DNA of 64,000 nt from Salinicola endophyticus (GCF_040536835.1 NZ_CP159578.1:806001-870000), one strand, 5' to 3'; shown: positions 7,931 to 17,345, counted from the first letter of the stretch. A program made the numbers and translations. The notes: generated by a model from the letters alone, not told the origin.

Positions 7931-9394
7931 ATGGCCAAGGCCAAGGCGGCACTGACTTTTCTGTGGCACGACTACGAGACCTTCGGCGCTGACCCCCGGC
8001 GCCACCGCGCCTCGCAGTTCGCGGCCATTCGCACCGATGCCGACTTCAATCCGATCGGCGAACCGCTGACCCTTTATGCGCGCCCCGCGGATGACGACCT
8101 GCCGCACCCCCAGGCCTGCCTGATCACCGGCATCACCCCCCAGGCGGCGCTGCGCCGCGGCGTGCCCGAGACAGAGTTCGCCGCGCGTATCCTGGCCGAG
8201 ATGAGCGTGCCGGGTACCTGCTCGCTGGGCTACAACAGCCTGCGCTTCGACGACGAGGTGAGTCGTCATCTGTTCTACCGCAACCTCTTCGACCCTTACG
8301 CCCGCGAGTGGCAGAACGGCAACTCGCGCTGGGACCTGATCGATGCGGTGCGTGCCTTCTACGCGCTGCGCCCGGACGGTATCGAGTGGCCGCAGCGCGA
8401 GGATGGTGCGCCCAGCTTCAAGCTCGAGCACCTCACCGCCGCCAACGGGATCGAGCACGCCGGGGCCCACGATGCACTGGCCGACGTGCGCGCGACCATC
8501 GCCCTGGCGCGACGGCTGCGTGAAGCCAACCCCAAGTTCTTCGAGTATCTGCTGTCGCTGCGCGACAAGCGTCGGGTCGCGGCACTGCTCGATGTCGAGG
8601 CGCGCAAGCCGATGCTGCACGTGTCACGGCGCTACCCGGCGAGCCGCGGCTGCAGCGCGCTGGTAGTGCCGCTGGCCAAGCATCCCAGCAACCCCAATGG
8701 GGTGATCGTCTACGACCTGGCGGTGGATCCGGCGCCGCTGGCGTCGCTATCGCTGGAGGAGATCAAGGCGCGGCTGTTCGTCAGCGAGAGCGAACTGGCC
8801 GAGGGCGAATCGCGCATTCCGCTCAAGGTGGTGCATCTCAACCGCAGCCCGGTGCTGCTGCCGATTGCCGCGGTTGACGCCACGGTGGCCGAGCGCCTGA
8901 GTATCGATCGCGCCCTGTGCGAGCGCCACTGGCAGACGCTGCTGCAGAACCCGGAAGCCGCCAGCAAGGCGGCTGCGGCCTTTGCCGACGGGCCTGCCGA
9001 GCCGCCGCGGGACCCCGATTTGATGCTCTACTCCGGCGGCTTCTTCTCGCCGCATGACCGTCAGGCGATGGAGCGGGTCCACGCCACGCCGCCGGAGGCG
9101 CTGGGACAGACCGGCTTCGCCTTTCAGGACCCGCGGCTGGAAGAGATGCTGTTCCGCATGCGCGCGCGCAGCTATCCCGAGACGCTGGAGAGCGAGGAGA
9201 AGGCGCAGTGGGAGGCCTACCGCTGGTCACGCATGAACGATCCGCAGAGCGGTGCCTTCACCCTCAAGGAGTTCGCGCGGGAGATCGAACGGCTCAACCA
9301 GACCGCCCTCGACGCGCGCGAGCGTCAGGTGCTCGAAGAGCTGGTGATGTACGTCGAGTCGATCATGCCGGAGCAGGCCTTCGACGCCTACTGA
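7931..9394 (+). CDS. sbcB: Exodeoxyribonuclease I
   Basis: The 487-residue protein is a 3'-5' single-strand DNA exonuclease of the DEDDh superfamily, acting in mismatch repair and recombination. The first catalytic motif is FLWHDYETFGADP near residue 12, followed by the exonuclease-I-specific SLGYNSLRFDDEVSRHLF and the late motif HDALADVRATIALA near residue 180. The SH3-like and helical C-terminal regions are present. E. coli ExoI has 475 residues, so this one is full length. It is monocistronic by context, followed by a strong hairpin facing the convergent protease gene. Confidence 0.95.
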   Translation: MAKAKAALTFLWHDYETFGADPRRHRASQFAAIRTDADFNPIGEPLTLYARPADDDLPHPQACLITGITPQAALRRGVPETEFAARILAEMSVPGTCSLGYNSLRFDDEVSRHLFYRNLFDPYAREWQNGNSRWDLIDAVRAFYALRPDGIEWPQREDGAPSFKLEHLTAANGIEHAGAHDALADVRATIALARRLREANPKFFEYLLSLRDKRRVAALLDVEARKPMLHVSRRYPASRGCSALVVPLAKHPSNPNGVIVYDLAVDPAPLASLSLEEIKARLFVSESELAEGESRIPLKVVHLNRSPVLLPIAAVDATVAERLSIDRALCERHWQTLLQNPEAASKAAAAFADGPAEPPRDPDLMLYSGGFFSPHDRQAMERVHATPPEALGQTGFAFQDPRLEEMLFRMRARSYPETLESEEKAQWEAYRWSRMNDPQSGAFTLKEFAREIERLNQTALDARERQVLEELVMYVESIMPEQAFDAY

Positions 9395-9505
9395 CCGGTG
9401 GCGGGTGCGGTCACTCCTCGTCGCAGCGGCCAATGGAGACGCCCGCGAGCTGTCGCTCCGCGCAAGGGCGATCAGCATCAAACGCTGTACCCTGACACGA
9501 TGCAA

Positions 9506-9531
9506 AGCGCCCCGGCCATGGCCGGGGCGCT
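9506..9531. terminator. Bidirectional hairpin between sbcB and the M16 protease gene
   Basis: A perfect 12-bp inverted repeat (AGCGCCCCGGCC and complement) with a 2-nt centre lies between two convergent stops. GCATTTCT follows on the plus strand, a weak T-tract. Confidence 0.65.
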
Positions 9532-9556
9532 GCATTTCTGGGGTGGGTGACCCCGC

Positions 9557-12412
9557 TCAGCGCGGCAGCGGATTGAAGCCGTGGGTCAGCGCATCGACGT
9601 CGCTGGCCGTGTCGCCCGGGTCGGCGGTGATACGCAGCGCCGGGTGCGCTCGCAGCGCCTGCCACGCCTGCTCGAGCGCCTGTGGCGTGACCTCGGCGAC
9701 CGCCGCGGCGAGGTGACGGCGACGCTCGAAGTCGACCTCCGGGTAGGCCAGGTTCTGCCACAGACGGTCGGCGCGCTCCTCCAGCGACTGGTCGCGGGTC
9801 AACAGCTGCTGGCGCACCGCTTCGCGGTAGGGTGCGAGTTCACTGGCGTCGAGGGTATCGATATGCTGGTCGAAGCGGGCCAGGAAGGCATCCATGCGCG
9901 CGTCGATCTTGGCGCTGTCGGCGCTCGGCGACTGCACCAGCAGGCTCAGCCCGGGAGCATCCAGCAGCGGCGCGTAGCCGGCGTTGACGATATAGCCGAG
10001 CTGCTCGTCGGTGCGCAGCTGGGCGAAGAAGGGCGGGCCGATCAGCTGGCCGAGCACGGCCAGGCGCGCCTGGCTGGCCAGCGAGCGATCGGGGCCCTGG
10101 AGATAGCGCAGCACCGCCGCGTCGTCGCGGGCGGTATTCGGGTGCAGCACCGGAGCATCGGCCGGCACTTCGAGTGCGGTGAGCGGCGGGATGTCGTCGG
10201 CGTGCAGCCGCGGCGCGAGCGCATTGGCCACCAGCAGGCCTTCGCGTCGCGCGAGCTCGGCGTCCAGGTTGCCCACTGCCATACCCTGCAGGTAGAGCTG
10301 GCCGAGGAAGTGCCGGCGGTAGTCACGCACGTCCTGCACGTCGATCTCATCGAGCGCCGCGAGCATGTTGCGGGTGCTGATCTGCGGGCGCATCAGCGCC
10401 TCGCCCAGGGTGCGCTGCATCTGCTGGTAGAGCGCATCCTGGGGTGCGTTGCGCCAGCTGCGCGCCAGCCCCTGCTTGACCCGGGCGAGGCTGTCGGCAC
10501 TGATCTCGCCGTGCTGGAGCTGTTCGATCACGGTCTGCATCAGGCGCGCCTGGTGGTCGCGCCAGCCGGAGAAGGCCAGGGTGATGCCGCGCCCGTGGGC
10601 ATAGGCGACGAACTCCTGGCCGGCCAGGGAGGCCGGGTAGAAGCGCTCGTTGAGCCCATCGTTGAGCCAGCCTGCCAGCAGCCGCGTGAGCACGGCGTGG
10701 CGTGCATCGCTGGCGGCCTGGGGAGACTGCAGGCTGAAGCGCCACTCGACCCGGGGCGCGCCGAAATCGCTGTCCGCCTGGTGCCAGAGCTCGACGCTCG
10801 GCGTGTCGACGAGGCGCTCGGGCTCGGCGGCGGGAAACCTCTCGACGCTCAGATCGTCGGCGATATAGGGGTTGGGCTCGGGCAGCCCGAGGCCGTCGAG
10901 GGGTTGCGCCTCGGGCCACTGGGACACCCGGGTCAGGGTATAGGGGGCAGCGAAGTAGGGCGTGGTCTGCGTGCCCTCGACCTCGGGGCCGCTGTAGACC
11001 CGCAGCAGGTTGTCCGGCGTGAGCCGGTCGAGCAGTGCATCGATGGCCGCGGGGGCGAAGTGATCCATGCGGTAGGGCGCATACTGCACGTCGGCGAGCG
11101 GATAGTAGGCCAGGCTCATGGCCAGGCTGCTCACCGTCTGGATCGGCTCCTGGCGCTGCTGGAAGCGGAACGCCTGCTGGGCCAGGTCGGCCTGCTCGCG
11201 GTAGCGCCACGCCTCCACACCCTGGTCACGCAGGCGCTGAATCTGAGCGAACAGGCTGGCCTGGATCTGGTCGAGATGCGCCACCCCTTCGGCAGTGAGA
11301 CTGATCGAGACATCGAACAGGGCGTGGCGGCCGTCGGCCTCGCGGGTGCCGGCGGAGAGCCCGTCGGCCCAGCCCTGTCGGCGCAGCGCGGCGAGCAGGC
11401 TGCCTTCGCCTTCGTGGCCGAGCAGGTTGGCGACGTAGGCATCGGGCTTGTCGGCATAGTCACCGATGGGGTCGGCGATCGGGAACAGGAACTCGACGCG
11501 CTGGCGGCTCTCGTGGGTCTTGACCCGCAGGCGTGCCGGCAACTGGCCGGGGAGCGCCAGCGGGGTGTCGATCTGCGGCCGCGAGAGGTCGTGGTCGGCG
11601 ATGGCCACGAAGCGGCTGCGCACCTCCTGTTCCAGCGTGTCCAGCGGCTGCGGCGCGAGCACCACCAGATGCATTACGTTGGCGTCGTAGTGGGCGCGGT
11701 AGAAGTCGACCAGCGCCTGACGCAGCGGGCGCTTATCGCTGTTGAGGGTGTCGAGGTTGCCGACCGAGAAGTGGTTGATCGGGTGCTCGGGGTTGAGCGC
11801 CTTGCCCAGCGCTTCGGCGATGCCGCGGGCGTCGTCGGCACGGCGCGCCTGGTACTCCGAGTTCACCGCGTGGCGTTCACGGTCGACGTACTCCGGGTTG
11901 AACTGGGGCGAAACGAAGAACTGAGCGAAGCGGTCCAGCGCCTCGGGAAAGGCCTGGGGGTCGACATCGAAATAGAAATTGGTGTCCTGGGCTGCGGTGA
12001 ACGCATTGTGCGAGCCGCCGTTGCGCTGGATGAAGCTCTGGTAGCCGTCCGGATCGGGGTAGCCCGCGGTGCCCAGGAACAGCATGTGTTCGAGGAAGTG
12101 CGCCAGCCCCGGCATGTCGGCGGGGTCGTTGTCACTGCCCACCGAGACGTCCATGGCCGCCGCCGCCTTGTCGGCTTCGGGGTCGCTGATCAGCAGCACC
12201 TCGAGCCCGTTGGCGAGGGTGACGGCGCGATAGGCGCGGCTGTCGTTGGGACTCTGGATCGGCGTGTCGCCGGTCGCTGGCGGCGCCTCGGCGGCGGCTG
12301 TCTCGGCCGTTGGGGCCAGCGGTGCGGCCTGGCAGACGCCGAGCAGGGCCATGAGGCCGAGTCCGGCCAGCCAGGCGCAGGTGGGCGCGCGCGATATCCG
12401 GGGGTGAGGCAT
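9557..12412 (-). CDS. Periplasmic M16 (insulinase/pitrilysin family) zinc protease
   Basis: The 951-residue protein begins with a signal peptide (basic start, hydrophobic core, cleavage near GVCQAAP). The inverted zinc motif HFLEH lies at about residues 105-109 in LAHFLEHMLFLG, with the distal glutamate region about 75 residues later. Size and four-domain layout match protease III (pitrilysin, about 960 residues), which degrades small proteins and peptides in the periplasm. The ATG before PHPRISR has GGGAGC upstream; the longer frame would bury the signal peptide. It converges on sbcB. Confidence 0.92.
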   Translation of the reverse strand: MPHPRISRAPTCAWLAGLGLMALLGVCQAAPLAPTAETAAAEAPPATGDTPIQSPNDSRAYRAVTLANGLEVLLISDPEADKAAAAMDVSVGSDNDPADMPGLAHFLEHMLFLGTAGYPDPDGYQSFIQRNGGSHNAFTAAQDTNFYFDVDPQAFPEALDRFAQFFVSPQFNPEYVDRERHAVNSEYQARRADDARGIAEALGKALNPEHPINHFSVGNLDTLNSDKRPLRQALVDFYRAHYDANVMHLVVLAPQPLDTLEQEVRSRFVAIADHDLSRPQIDTPLALPGQLPARLRVKTHESRQRVEFLFPIADPIGDYADKPDAYVANLLGHEGEGSLLAALRRQGWADGLSAGTREADGRHALFDVSISLTAEGVAHLDQIQASLFAQIQRLRDQGVEAWRYREQADLAQQAFRFQQRQEPIQTVSSLAMSLAYYPLADVQYAPYRMDHFAPAAIDALLDRLTPDNLLRVYSGPEVEGTQTTPYFAAPYTLTRVSQWPEAQPLDGLGLPEPNPYIADDLSVERFPAAEPERLVDTPSVELWHQADSDFGAPRVEWRFSLQSPQAASDARHAVLTRLLAGWLNDGLNERFYPASLAGQEFVAYAHGRGITLAFSGWRDHQARLMQTVIEQLQHGEISADSLARVKQGLARSWRNAPQDALYQQMQRTLGEALMRPQISTRNMLAALDEIDVQDVRDYRRHFLGQLYLQGMAVGNLDAELARREGLLVANALAPRLHADDIPPLTALEVPADAPVLHPNTARDDAAVLRYLQGPDRSLASQARLAVLGQLIGPPFFAQLRTDEQLGYIVNAGYAPLLDAPGLSLLVQSPSADSAKIDARMDAFLARFDQHIDTLDASELAPYREAVRQQLLTRDQSLEERADRLWQNLAYPEVDFERRRHLAAAVAEVTPQALEQAWQALRAHPALRITADPGDTASDVDALTHGFNPLPR

Positions 12413-12429
12413 GGATGCTCCCTGTCTGT

Positions 12430-12448
12430 CTAAGAGGGTGTTCACAAA
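12430..12448. repeat. Lone terminal repeat like that of the 149-bp element family
   Basis: CTAAGAGGGTGTTCACAAA matches the left terminus of the element at 25961 at 18 of 19 bases. No matching right terminus is visible nearby, so this is a remnant or a solo end. It lies just upstream of the M16 protease start. Confidence 0.6.
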
Positions 12449-12564
12449 ATGTCTGCGCGGACTCGGCGTCCCCAACGAATCGCTGCGTTGCGTGGTACTG
12501 GTGTGCTAGCCCGGTCGAACACTATGTGCCAAACAACCACGGTGTCCAAACGGCCGCGTGTGGG

Positions 12565-13239
12565 CTAGGCGGACCACACCTGCATGGGGCCGGTGGGGTA
12601 GGCACATGCCCAATCCTGATGCGCCGGATCGTTGATCCGCTTGGAGACCGGAAACGCCCCCAGAAGTTCCGGCGGCGCCGGGGTCAGCCACTCGCGCGCC
12701 TTGACTGCCGGGGTCTCTTCGGCCAGCCAGGTATCCAGGGCGGCCAGCGGCACGATCGCCGGCAGGCGGTCGGTGAGCGCGCCGAGGAAGGTCGAGGTGG
12801 GCACCGTGATCAGCGCGAAGGAGTCGCGCTCGGGGCCGTGGTCCTGACGATAGCGGGTCCACAGGCCGGCCAGCAGCAGCGGCGCGCGCTCGGCCTGGGT
12901 CACCAGATAGGGCTGCTTGCCGCGCGCACTCTGCTGCCACACGAACACCCCGGTCACCGGGACCACACAGCGCCGGGTGGCGAACGCTTCGCGGAACATC
13001 GGGCGGCTCTCCAGCGACTCCGCGCGGGCGCAGTGCGGGGCGTGGTCGAGCACCGCCAGCCAGTCGGGCGTGAGGCCCCAGAACGCGTCGCACAGTCGGG
13101 TGCTGTCGGCGTCCCGGCGCAGGATCGAGGCCCACTGCCGCGGCGCCACGTTGGGGCTCAGGCGGGGCTGCTGGCGCTGGCCCAGCGCCGCCAGCGTCGG
13201 GTGGCGCGTCCAGTCGTCGATATGTAAGCGACCGGCCAT
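12565..13239 (-). CDS. SRAP (YedK/HMCES) fold protein lacking the catalytic residues
   Basis: The 224-residue protein has the SRAP framework: SPNVAP near residue 29, FWGLTPDW at 53-60, GKQPYLV at 107-113, LAGLW at 123-127 and a VSKRIND-type end. Active SRAP proteins start MCGR, and Cys2 forms the thiazolidine cross-link to abasic sites in single-stranded DNA. Here the start is MAGR, fixed by AGGAG at the right distance. Comparing with E. coli YedK from memory, the Asn before the conserved Ala-Arg is Cys70, Glu105 is Val100 (in GVFVW) and His160 is Thr156 (in LTDRLP), while the Arg of that AR pair is kept (Arg72). Abasic-site cross-linking as known should be impossible; DNA binding may remain. 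Confidence 0.85.
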   Translation of the reverse strand: MAGRLHIDDWTRHPTLAALGQRQQPRLSPNVAPRQWASILRRDADSTRLCDAFWGLTPDWLAVLDHAPHCARAESLESRPMFREAFATRRCVVPVTGVFVWQQSARGKQPYLVTQAERAPLLLAGLWTRYRQDHGPERDSFALITVPTSTFLGALTDRLPAIVPLAALDTWLAEETPAVKAREWLTPAPPELLGAFPVSKRINDPAHQDWACAYPTGPMQVWSA

Positions 13240-13421
13240 GGTCTCTCCTGAGAGTGCATTGAATCGCAGGCGTTGCCAGCGCTGGCTGGAGTCTAGCACG
13301 CCGTCCCTGGCAGGGCCTCGCCACGGTGCCGGTAGCACTGGCAAAAGCCTCGCGAAATCGATGTGTTAGCCGTATGGACGCTTGCGTTTGCAGAGATTAC
13401 CGATATGCTGGGAAACGCTGT

Positions 13422-13436
13422 TCGATTTTAAATCGA
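13422..13436. promoter_or_regulatory. Palindrome upstream of the TetR gene, candidate operator
   Basis: TCGATTT-T-AAATCGA is a perfect 7-bp inverted repeat around one base, an AT-rich island 65 bp before the TetR ATG in the divergent gap. TetR-family regulators commonly repress their own promoter through such a site; that it serves this one is inference. Confidence 0.4.
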
Positions 13437-13500
13437 CAACAACATTCCCGCACCCGGCGGGGCGTGACAGCGACTGATGATTTTCCGAGCGAGGGATTCG

Positions 13501-14115
13501 ATGGCTCGACCCCGACAGCATGCGCCCGAGGCGCTTCATGCCCAGGTGATGGCGGCATGCGATGCCTGGTTGCAGGGCAATTCGGTGCATACGCTGTCGC
13601 TGCGCTCACTGGCGCGAGACGTGGGCTGTGCACCGAGCACGCTGCTCAAGCTCTACGGCAGCTTCAGCAATCTGCTGCAGTACGTCAACATCGAGACCCT
13701 CGATCGTATGGGCGCGGCGGTTGCCGGGCTCGAGGAGGCCGAGCCGGAGCCGCAGCTCAAGGCGCTGGCCACCGCCTACTGGCAATACGCCCAGCACGAG
13801 CCCTATCGCTGGCAGATGCTGTTCGAGTATCCGCTGGCGGAGGAGGGCGAGCTCGACGAGCGCCAGAACCATATCATCGAGGCGCTGTTCGTGCGTGTCG
13901 AGGCGGCGCTGCGGCGCCATCAGCCGGCGCTCTCCGCGGTCGAGGCGCGGCGTATGGCGCGCACCCTGTGGGGCAGCGTGCACGGTCTGGTGCAGTTGGG
14001 GCTCAATGACCGTCTCGGCTACTGGCAGGGCCAACCGATGGAGGTCGGGGAGCTGCTCGACCAGCTGCTCTCGACCACTCTGCGCGGCCTGCGGCATCTT
14101 CCGGACGCGACGTGA
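13501..14115 (+). CDS. TetR/AcrR family transcriptional regulator
   Basis: The 204-residue protein has an N-terminal helix-turn-helix (LSLRSLARDVGCAPSTLLKLYGS, about residues 35-57) and an all-helical ligand domain of the WHG type (WGSVHGLVQLGL near residue 160). The ATG before ARPRQHAP follows GAGGGA; the upstream frame adds eight unrelated residues. Its stop overlaps the next gene by four bases (GTGA), so it is cotranscribed and probably coupled with the LplT-PlsC fusion and may control it. The ligand is unknown; a fatty acid or lysophospholipid would fit the partner gene (inference). Confidence 0.85.
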   Translation: MARPRQHAPEALHAQVMAACDAWLQGNSVHTLSLRSLARDVGCAPSTLLKLYGSFSNLLQYVNIETLDRMGAAVAGLEEAEPEPQLKALATAYWQYAQHEPYRWQMLFEYPLAEEGELDERQNHIIEALFVRVEAALRRHQPALSAVEARRMARTLWGSVHGLVQLGLNDRLGYWQGQPMEVGELLDQLLSTTLRGLRHLPDAT

Positions 14116-16013
14116 CCCGGGGGCTGCTCGCGCGACGCCGCTTCGCGCCCTTCTTCTGGACCCAGGCGCTCGGCGCCTTCAATGACAATTTGTTCAAGAA
14201 CGTCCTGCTGCTGCTGCTGACCTTCGTCGCCGTACCGCGCTACGGCTGGGACACGGGGCTGCTCAACAATCTGGCGGCGGGACTGTTCATCCTGCCGTTC
14301 TTCCTGTTCTCCGCCTGGGGCGGCACCCTCGCCGATCATCTCGACAAGCAGCGCCTGGTGCGCCGGCTCAAGCTGCTGGAGCTGGCGACCATGCTCGCCG
14401 CGGCTGCAGCGGTTTGGTTCGAGCTGTTCGCGCTGCTGCTGGCGCTGCTGTTCATGATGGGCACCCAGTCGGCGCTGTTCGGGCCGGTCAAGTACGCCAT
14501 CCTGCCGCAGCATCTGGCGGCGACCGAGCTGGTCAAGGGCAACGCCTGGGTCAACCTGGGCACCTTCGTCTCGATTCTGCTCGGTACGCTGCTGGCCGGG
14601 GTGCTGGCGTCCCTCGATGGTGCCCTGGGCCGCGCGGCGATCGCGCTGGCGCTGGTCGCGGTGGCGCTGGCCGGGCTGGTCGCCAGTTTCGGCGTGCCGC
14701 CGGCGCCGCCCATTGCCACTGGGCGCGTCGCCTGGCGCCCGCTCTCGGGCACCCTCGAGGTGATGCGCGACGGGCTGCGCGAGCGCCGCCTGCGCCTGGC
14801 GCTGATCGGCATCAGCTTCTTCTGGTTCCTGGGCGCCTGCTATCTGACCCAGCTGCCCGCCTGGGTGCGCGATGTGGCCCACGGCGAGGAGGGTGCGGTG
14901 AGCTTTCTGCTCGGCGCCTTTGCGCTCGGGGTGGGGGCCGGCGCGTTGCTCTGCGCACGGCTCTCGGCCGGGCGCCTGGAGCTGGGGCTGGTACCCCTCG
15001 GGGTGCTGGTGATCGGGGTCGCGGGGATCGAGCTGGCGGGCACCGTGGTGCCGGCCCAGGCGCCCCAGGCGCTGGTCACGCTGCTGGGGAGTACCGAGTT
15101 CTGGCGCATGAGCACGCTGCTGGCGCTGGTCGGCCTCGGCGGCGGGCTCTACAGCGTGCCGCTCTACACTCTGATGCAGTTGGCCAGCCCCGAGGCGCAG
15201 CGGGCGCGCATGATCGCCGCCAACAACATTCTCAATGCGCTGTTCATGATCGGCTCGGCGCTGTTCGGTATCGTCGTGCTCAGCCTGCTGTCACTGTCGC
15301 TGGCGACGCTGTTCTACGGCCTGGGCTGGGCCGCGCTGCTGGTGGGTATCGGTCTGCTGATCCGCAATCCGCGCCCGGCGCTGCGGCTATTGATCTTCGT
15401 GCTGGTGCGTCTGGTCTATCGGCTGCGCTTCCGCGACCGCCACCACATTCCCGCCACCGGCCCGGCACTGGTGGTGTGCAACCACGTCAGCTTCATGGAT
15501 GCGCTGGTGCTCGGTGGCGCCTGCCCGCGGCCGCTGCGCTTCATGATGGATCGGCCGATCTACGAGTCGCCCTGGCTCAACTGGTTCTTCCGTATCGCCG
15601 GGGCCATCCCGGTGGACTCCGACCGGCGCGATCCGGGTGGCGTACGCCGCGCTCTCGATGAGGTCAGCCGGGCGCTGTGCCACGACGAGGTGGTGATGAT
15701 CTTTCCCGAGGGGCGGTTGACGCCGGATGGCGAGGTGCACGCCTTCCGCCGCGGTCTGGAGCTGGTGCTGGCGCGCAACCCGGTACCGGTGGTGCCGGCG
15801 GCGCTGGGTGGGCTGTGGGGCTCGTGGACCTCCAACTGCGGCGGCAAGGCGCTGAGCAAGTGGCCACGCCGTGTGCGTGCTCGGGTGATCCTGGCCTTCG
15901 GCGAGCCGATCAACGCCCGCGAGGCGACCCGGGGGCTGCTCGAGACTCGGGTGCGCGCGCTCAAGCAGCGCGCCGACGAGGAGCTGGCCCAGCGTCGCGG
16001 TGGGCTGATCTGA
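14112..16013 (+). CDS. MFS lysophospholipid transporter fused to PlsC acyltransferase
   Basis: The 633-residue protein has an N-terminal MFS part of about 12 transmembrane segments (residues 1-420) resembling LplT (FFWTQALGAFNDNLFKN), and a C-terminal glycerophosphate acyltransferase domain with the HX4D motif NHVSFMD near residue 457 and FPEGRLT near residue 532. In E. coli, LplT flips lysophosphatidylethanolamine inward and the separate Aas protein re-acylates it; this fusion links the transporter and acyltransferase but has no acyl-ACP synthetase domain. The role is presumably phospholipid repair in the inner membrane. The GTG start overlaps the TetR stop. Confidence 0.88.
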   Translation: MTRGLLARRRFAPFFWTQALGAFNDNLFKNVLLLLLTFVAVPRYGWDTGLLNNLAAGLFILPFFLFSAWGGTLADHLDKQRLVRRLKLLELATMLAAAAAVWFELFALLLALLFMMGTQSALFGPVKYAILPQHLAATELVKGNAWVNLGTFVSILLGTLLAGVLASLDGALGRAAIALALVAVALAGLVASFGVPPAPPIATGRVAWRPLSGTLEVMRDGLRERRLRLALIGISFFWFLGACYLTQLPAWVRDVAHGEEGAVSFLLGAFALGVGAGALLCARLSAGRLELGLVPLGVLVIGVAGIELAGTVVPAQAPQALVTLLGSTEFWRMSTLLALVGLGGGLYSVPLYTLMQLASPEAQRARMIAANNILNALFMIGSALFGIVVLSLLSLSLATLFYGLGWAALLVGIGLLIRNPRPALRLLIFVLVRLVYRLRFRDRHHIPATGPALVVCNHVSFMDALVLGGACPRPLRFMMDRPIYESPWLNWFFRIAGAIPVDSDRRDPGGVRRALDEVSRALCHDEVVMIFPEGRLTPDGEVHAFRRGLELVLARNPVPVVPAALGGLWGSWTSNCGGKALSKWPRRVRARVILAFGEPINAREATRGLLETRVRALKQRADEELAQRRGGLI

Positions 16014-16061
16014 TCCTGGCGAGTGCGGGCCTGTCGGCGATGACGCCGGCGGCCCCGGGCG

Positions 16062-17345
16062 TCACTCGCCGCTGCGCCGCCTGACCCCCTGCTGCCAGCA
16101 GCGTACCGACGTGATCAGATTATCCTTGATTTCCAGGATCTCCAGTCGGGTGGTGCCGATCTGCAGGCAGGCGGCGGCGTCGGGGAAGGATTCCAGCTGC
16201 TCCAGAATCAGTCCGTTGAGGGTCTTGGGGCCGTCGGTGGGCAGCTGCCATCCCAACGCCTTGTTGAGTTCGCGAATGTTGGCCGTGCCTTCGATCACGT
16301 AGGCGCCGTCGGTCTGCGGATGGATATCGCGGTAGGTTCCGGCCACGTCGGTGGTGAACTCGCCGACGATCTCCTCGAGGATATCCTCCAGCGTCGCCAG
16401 CCCCTGCACGTCACCATACTCGTCCACGACCACGCCGATACGCCGCTTCTGCTGCTGGAAGTTGAGCAGCTGGGTATGCAGCGGGGTGGATTCGGGGATG
16501 AAGTAGGGCTCGCGCGCCTCCTGCACGATCGCTGCCTTGGTGAGATCGGGCTTGGTCAGGAAGCGTGAGGCGTTGCGCAGGTGCAGGATGCCGATGATGT
16601 TGTTGATGTCGCCCTTGTAGATCGGCAGACGGTTGTGCTGGCTCTGGCGGATCTGGGCAAGCAGGGCGTCGAGGTCGTCGTCGAGATCGAGCCCGACCAC
16701 CTCGTGACGCGGCACCATGATGTCGTTGACGGTGACGTTCTCGAGATCGAGGATCGACAGCAGCATGGCCTGGTGGCGGCTGGGGATCAGCGGTCCTGCC
16801 TCATGGACCACGCTGCGCAGCTCGTCGCGGGTGAGGTTGTCCTTGCCCGCCTCGAGCTGTTTGACCCCGAGCAGACGCAGCAGATTGTTGGAGATCGCGT
16901 TGACCAGCCACACCAGCGGATAGAACAGACGCAGTAGCGGTGCCAGCACCAGCGAGGCGGGCAGCGCGATGCGGTCGGGCTTGATCGCGGCATAGGTCTT
17001 GGGGGTCACTTCGCCGAAGATCAACACCACGATGGTCAGCGCCAGCGTGGCGATGGCGGGGCCGGAGACATCACCGAAGAAGTGGATGGCGACGATGGTG
17101 GCGATGGAGGCGGCCAGGTTGTTGACCAGGTTGTTGCCGATCAGGATCACCCCGAGCAGGCGATCGGGGCGCTTGAGCAGCTCGACCACGCGTCTGGCTG
17201 CGCGGCCGCCGCTGTTGGCCTGATGGTTCAGGCGATAGCGGTTGATCGACATCATGCCGGTTTCGGAGCTGGAGAAGAAAGCCGAGAGGCAGACCAGCAC
17301 GAAGAGCAGGCCCAGCATCAGGCCCAAGGGTATGTCGTCGTTCAA
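16062..17345 (-). CDS. CorB/HlyC-CorC family (CNNM) membrane protein
   Basis: The 427-residue protein has an N-terminal CNNM transmembrane domain of about four segments (residues 1-185, including SAFFSSSETGMMSINRYR), a central pair of CBS domains (about 200-325, NDIMVPRHEV and the QKRRIGVVVDEYG region) and a C-terminal CorC_HlyC domain (about 340-420). Relatives are linked to magnesium or cobalt transport. The start is a TTG with GAGGAAAG upstream, since the longer frame is an Arg-rich run foreign to the family. It is leftward, downstream of ypjD by about 180 bp. Confidence 0.88.
   Translation of the reverse strand: MNDDIPLGLMLGLLFVLVCLSAFFSSSETGMMSINRYRLNHQANSGGRAARRVVELLKRPDRLLGVILIGNNLVNNLAASIATIVAIHFFGDVSGPAIATLALTIVVLIFGEVTPKTYAAIKPDRIALPASLVLAPLLRLFYPLVWLVNAISNNLLRLLGVKQLEAGKDNLTRDELRSVVHEAGPLIPSRHQAMLLSILDLENVTVNDIMVPRHEVVGLDLDDDLDALLAQIRQSQHNRLPIYKGDINNIIGILHLRNASRFLTKPDLTKAAIVQEAREPYFIPESTPLHTQLLNFQQQKRRIGVVVDEYGDVQGLATLEDILEEIVGEFTTDVAGTYRDIHPQTDGAYVIEGTANIRELNKALGWQLPTDGPKTLNGLILEQLESFPDAAACLQIGTTRLEILEIKDNLITSVRCWQQGVRRRSGE

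Noticed and set aside
9581..12433. 950-codon open frame opposite the M16 protease gene
   Set aside because: High-GC shadow frame; the protease on the other strand has a signal peptide, HFLEH motif and full family length.
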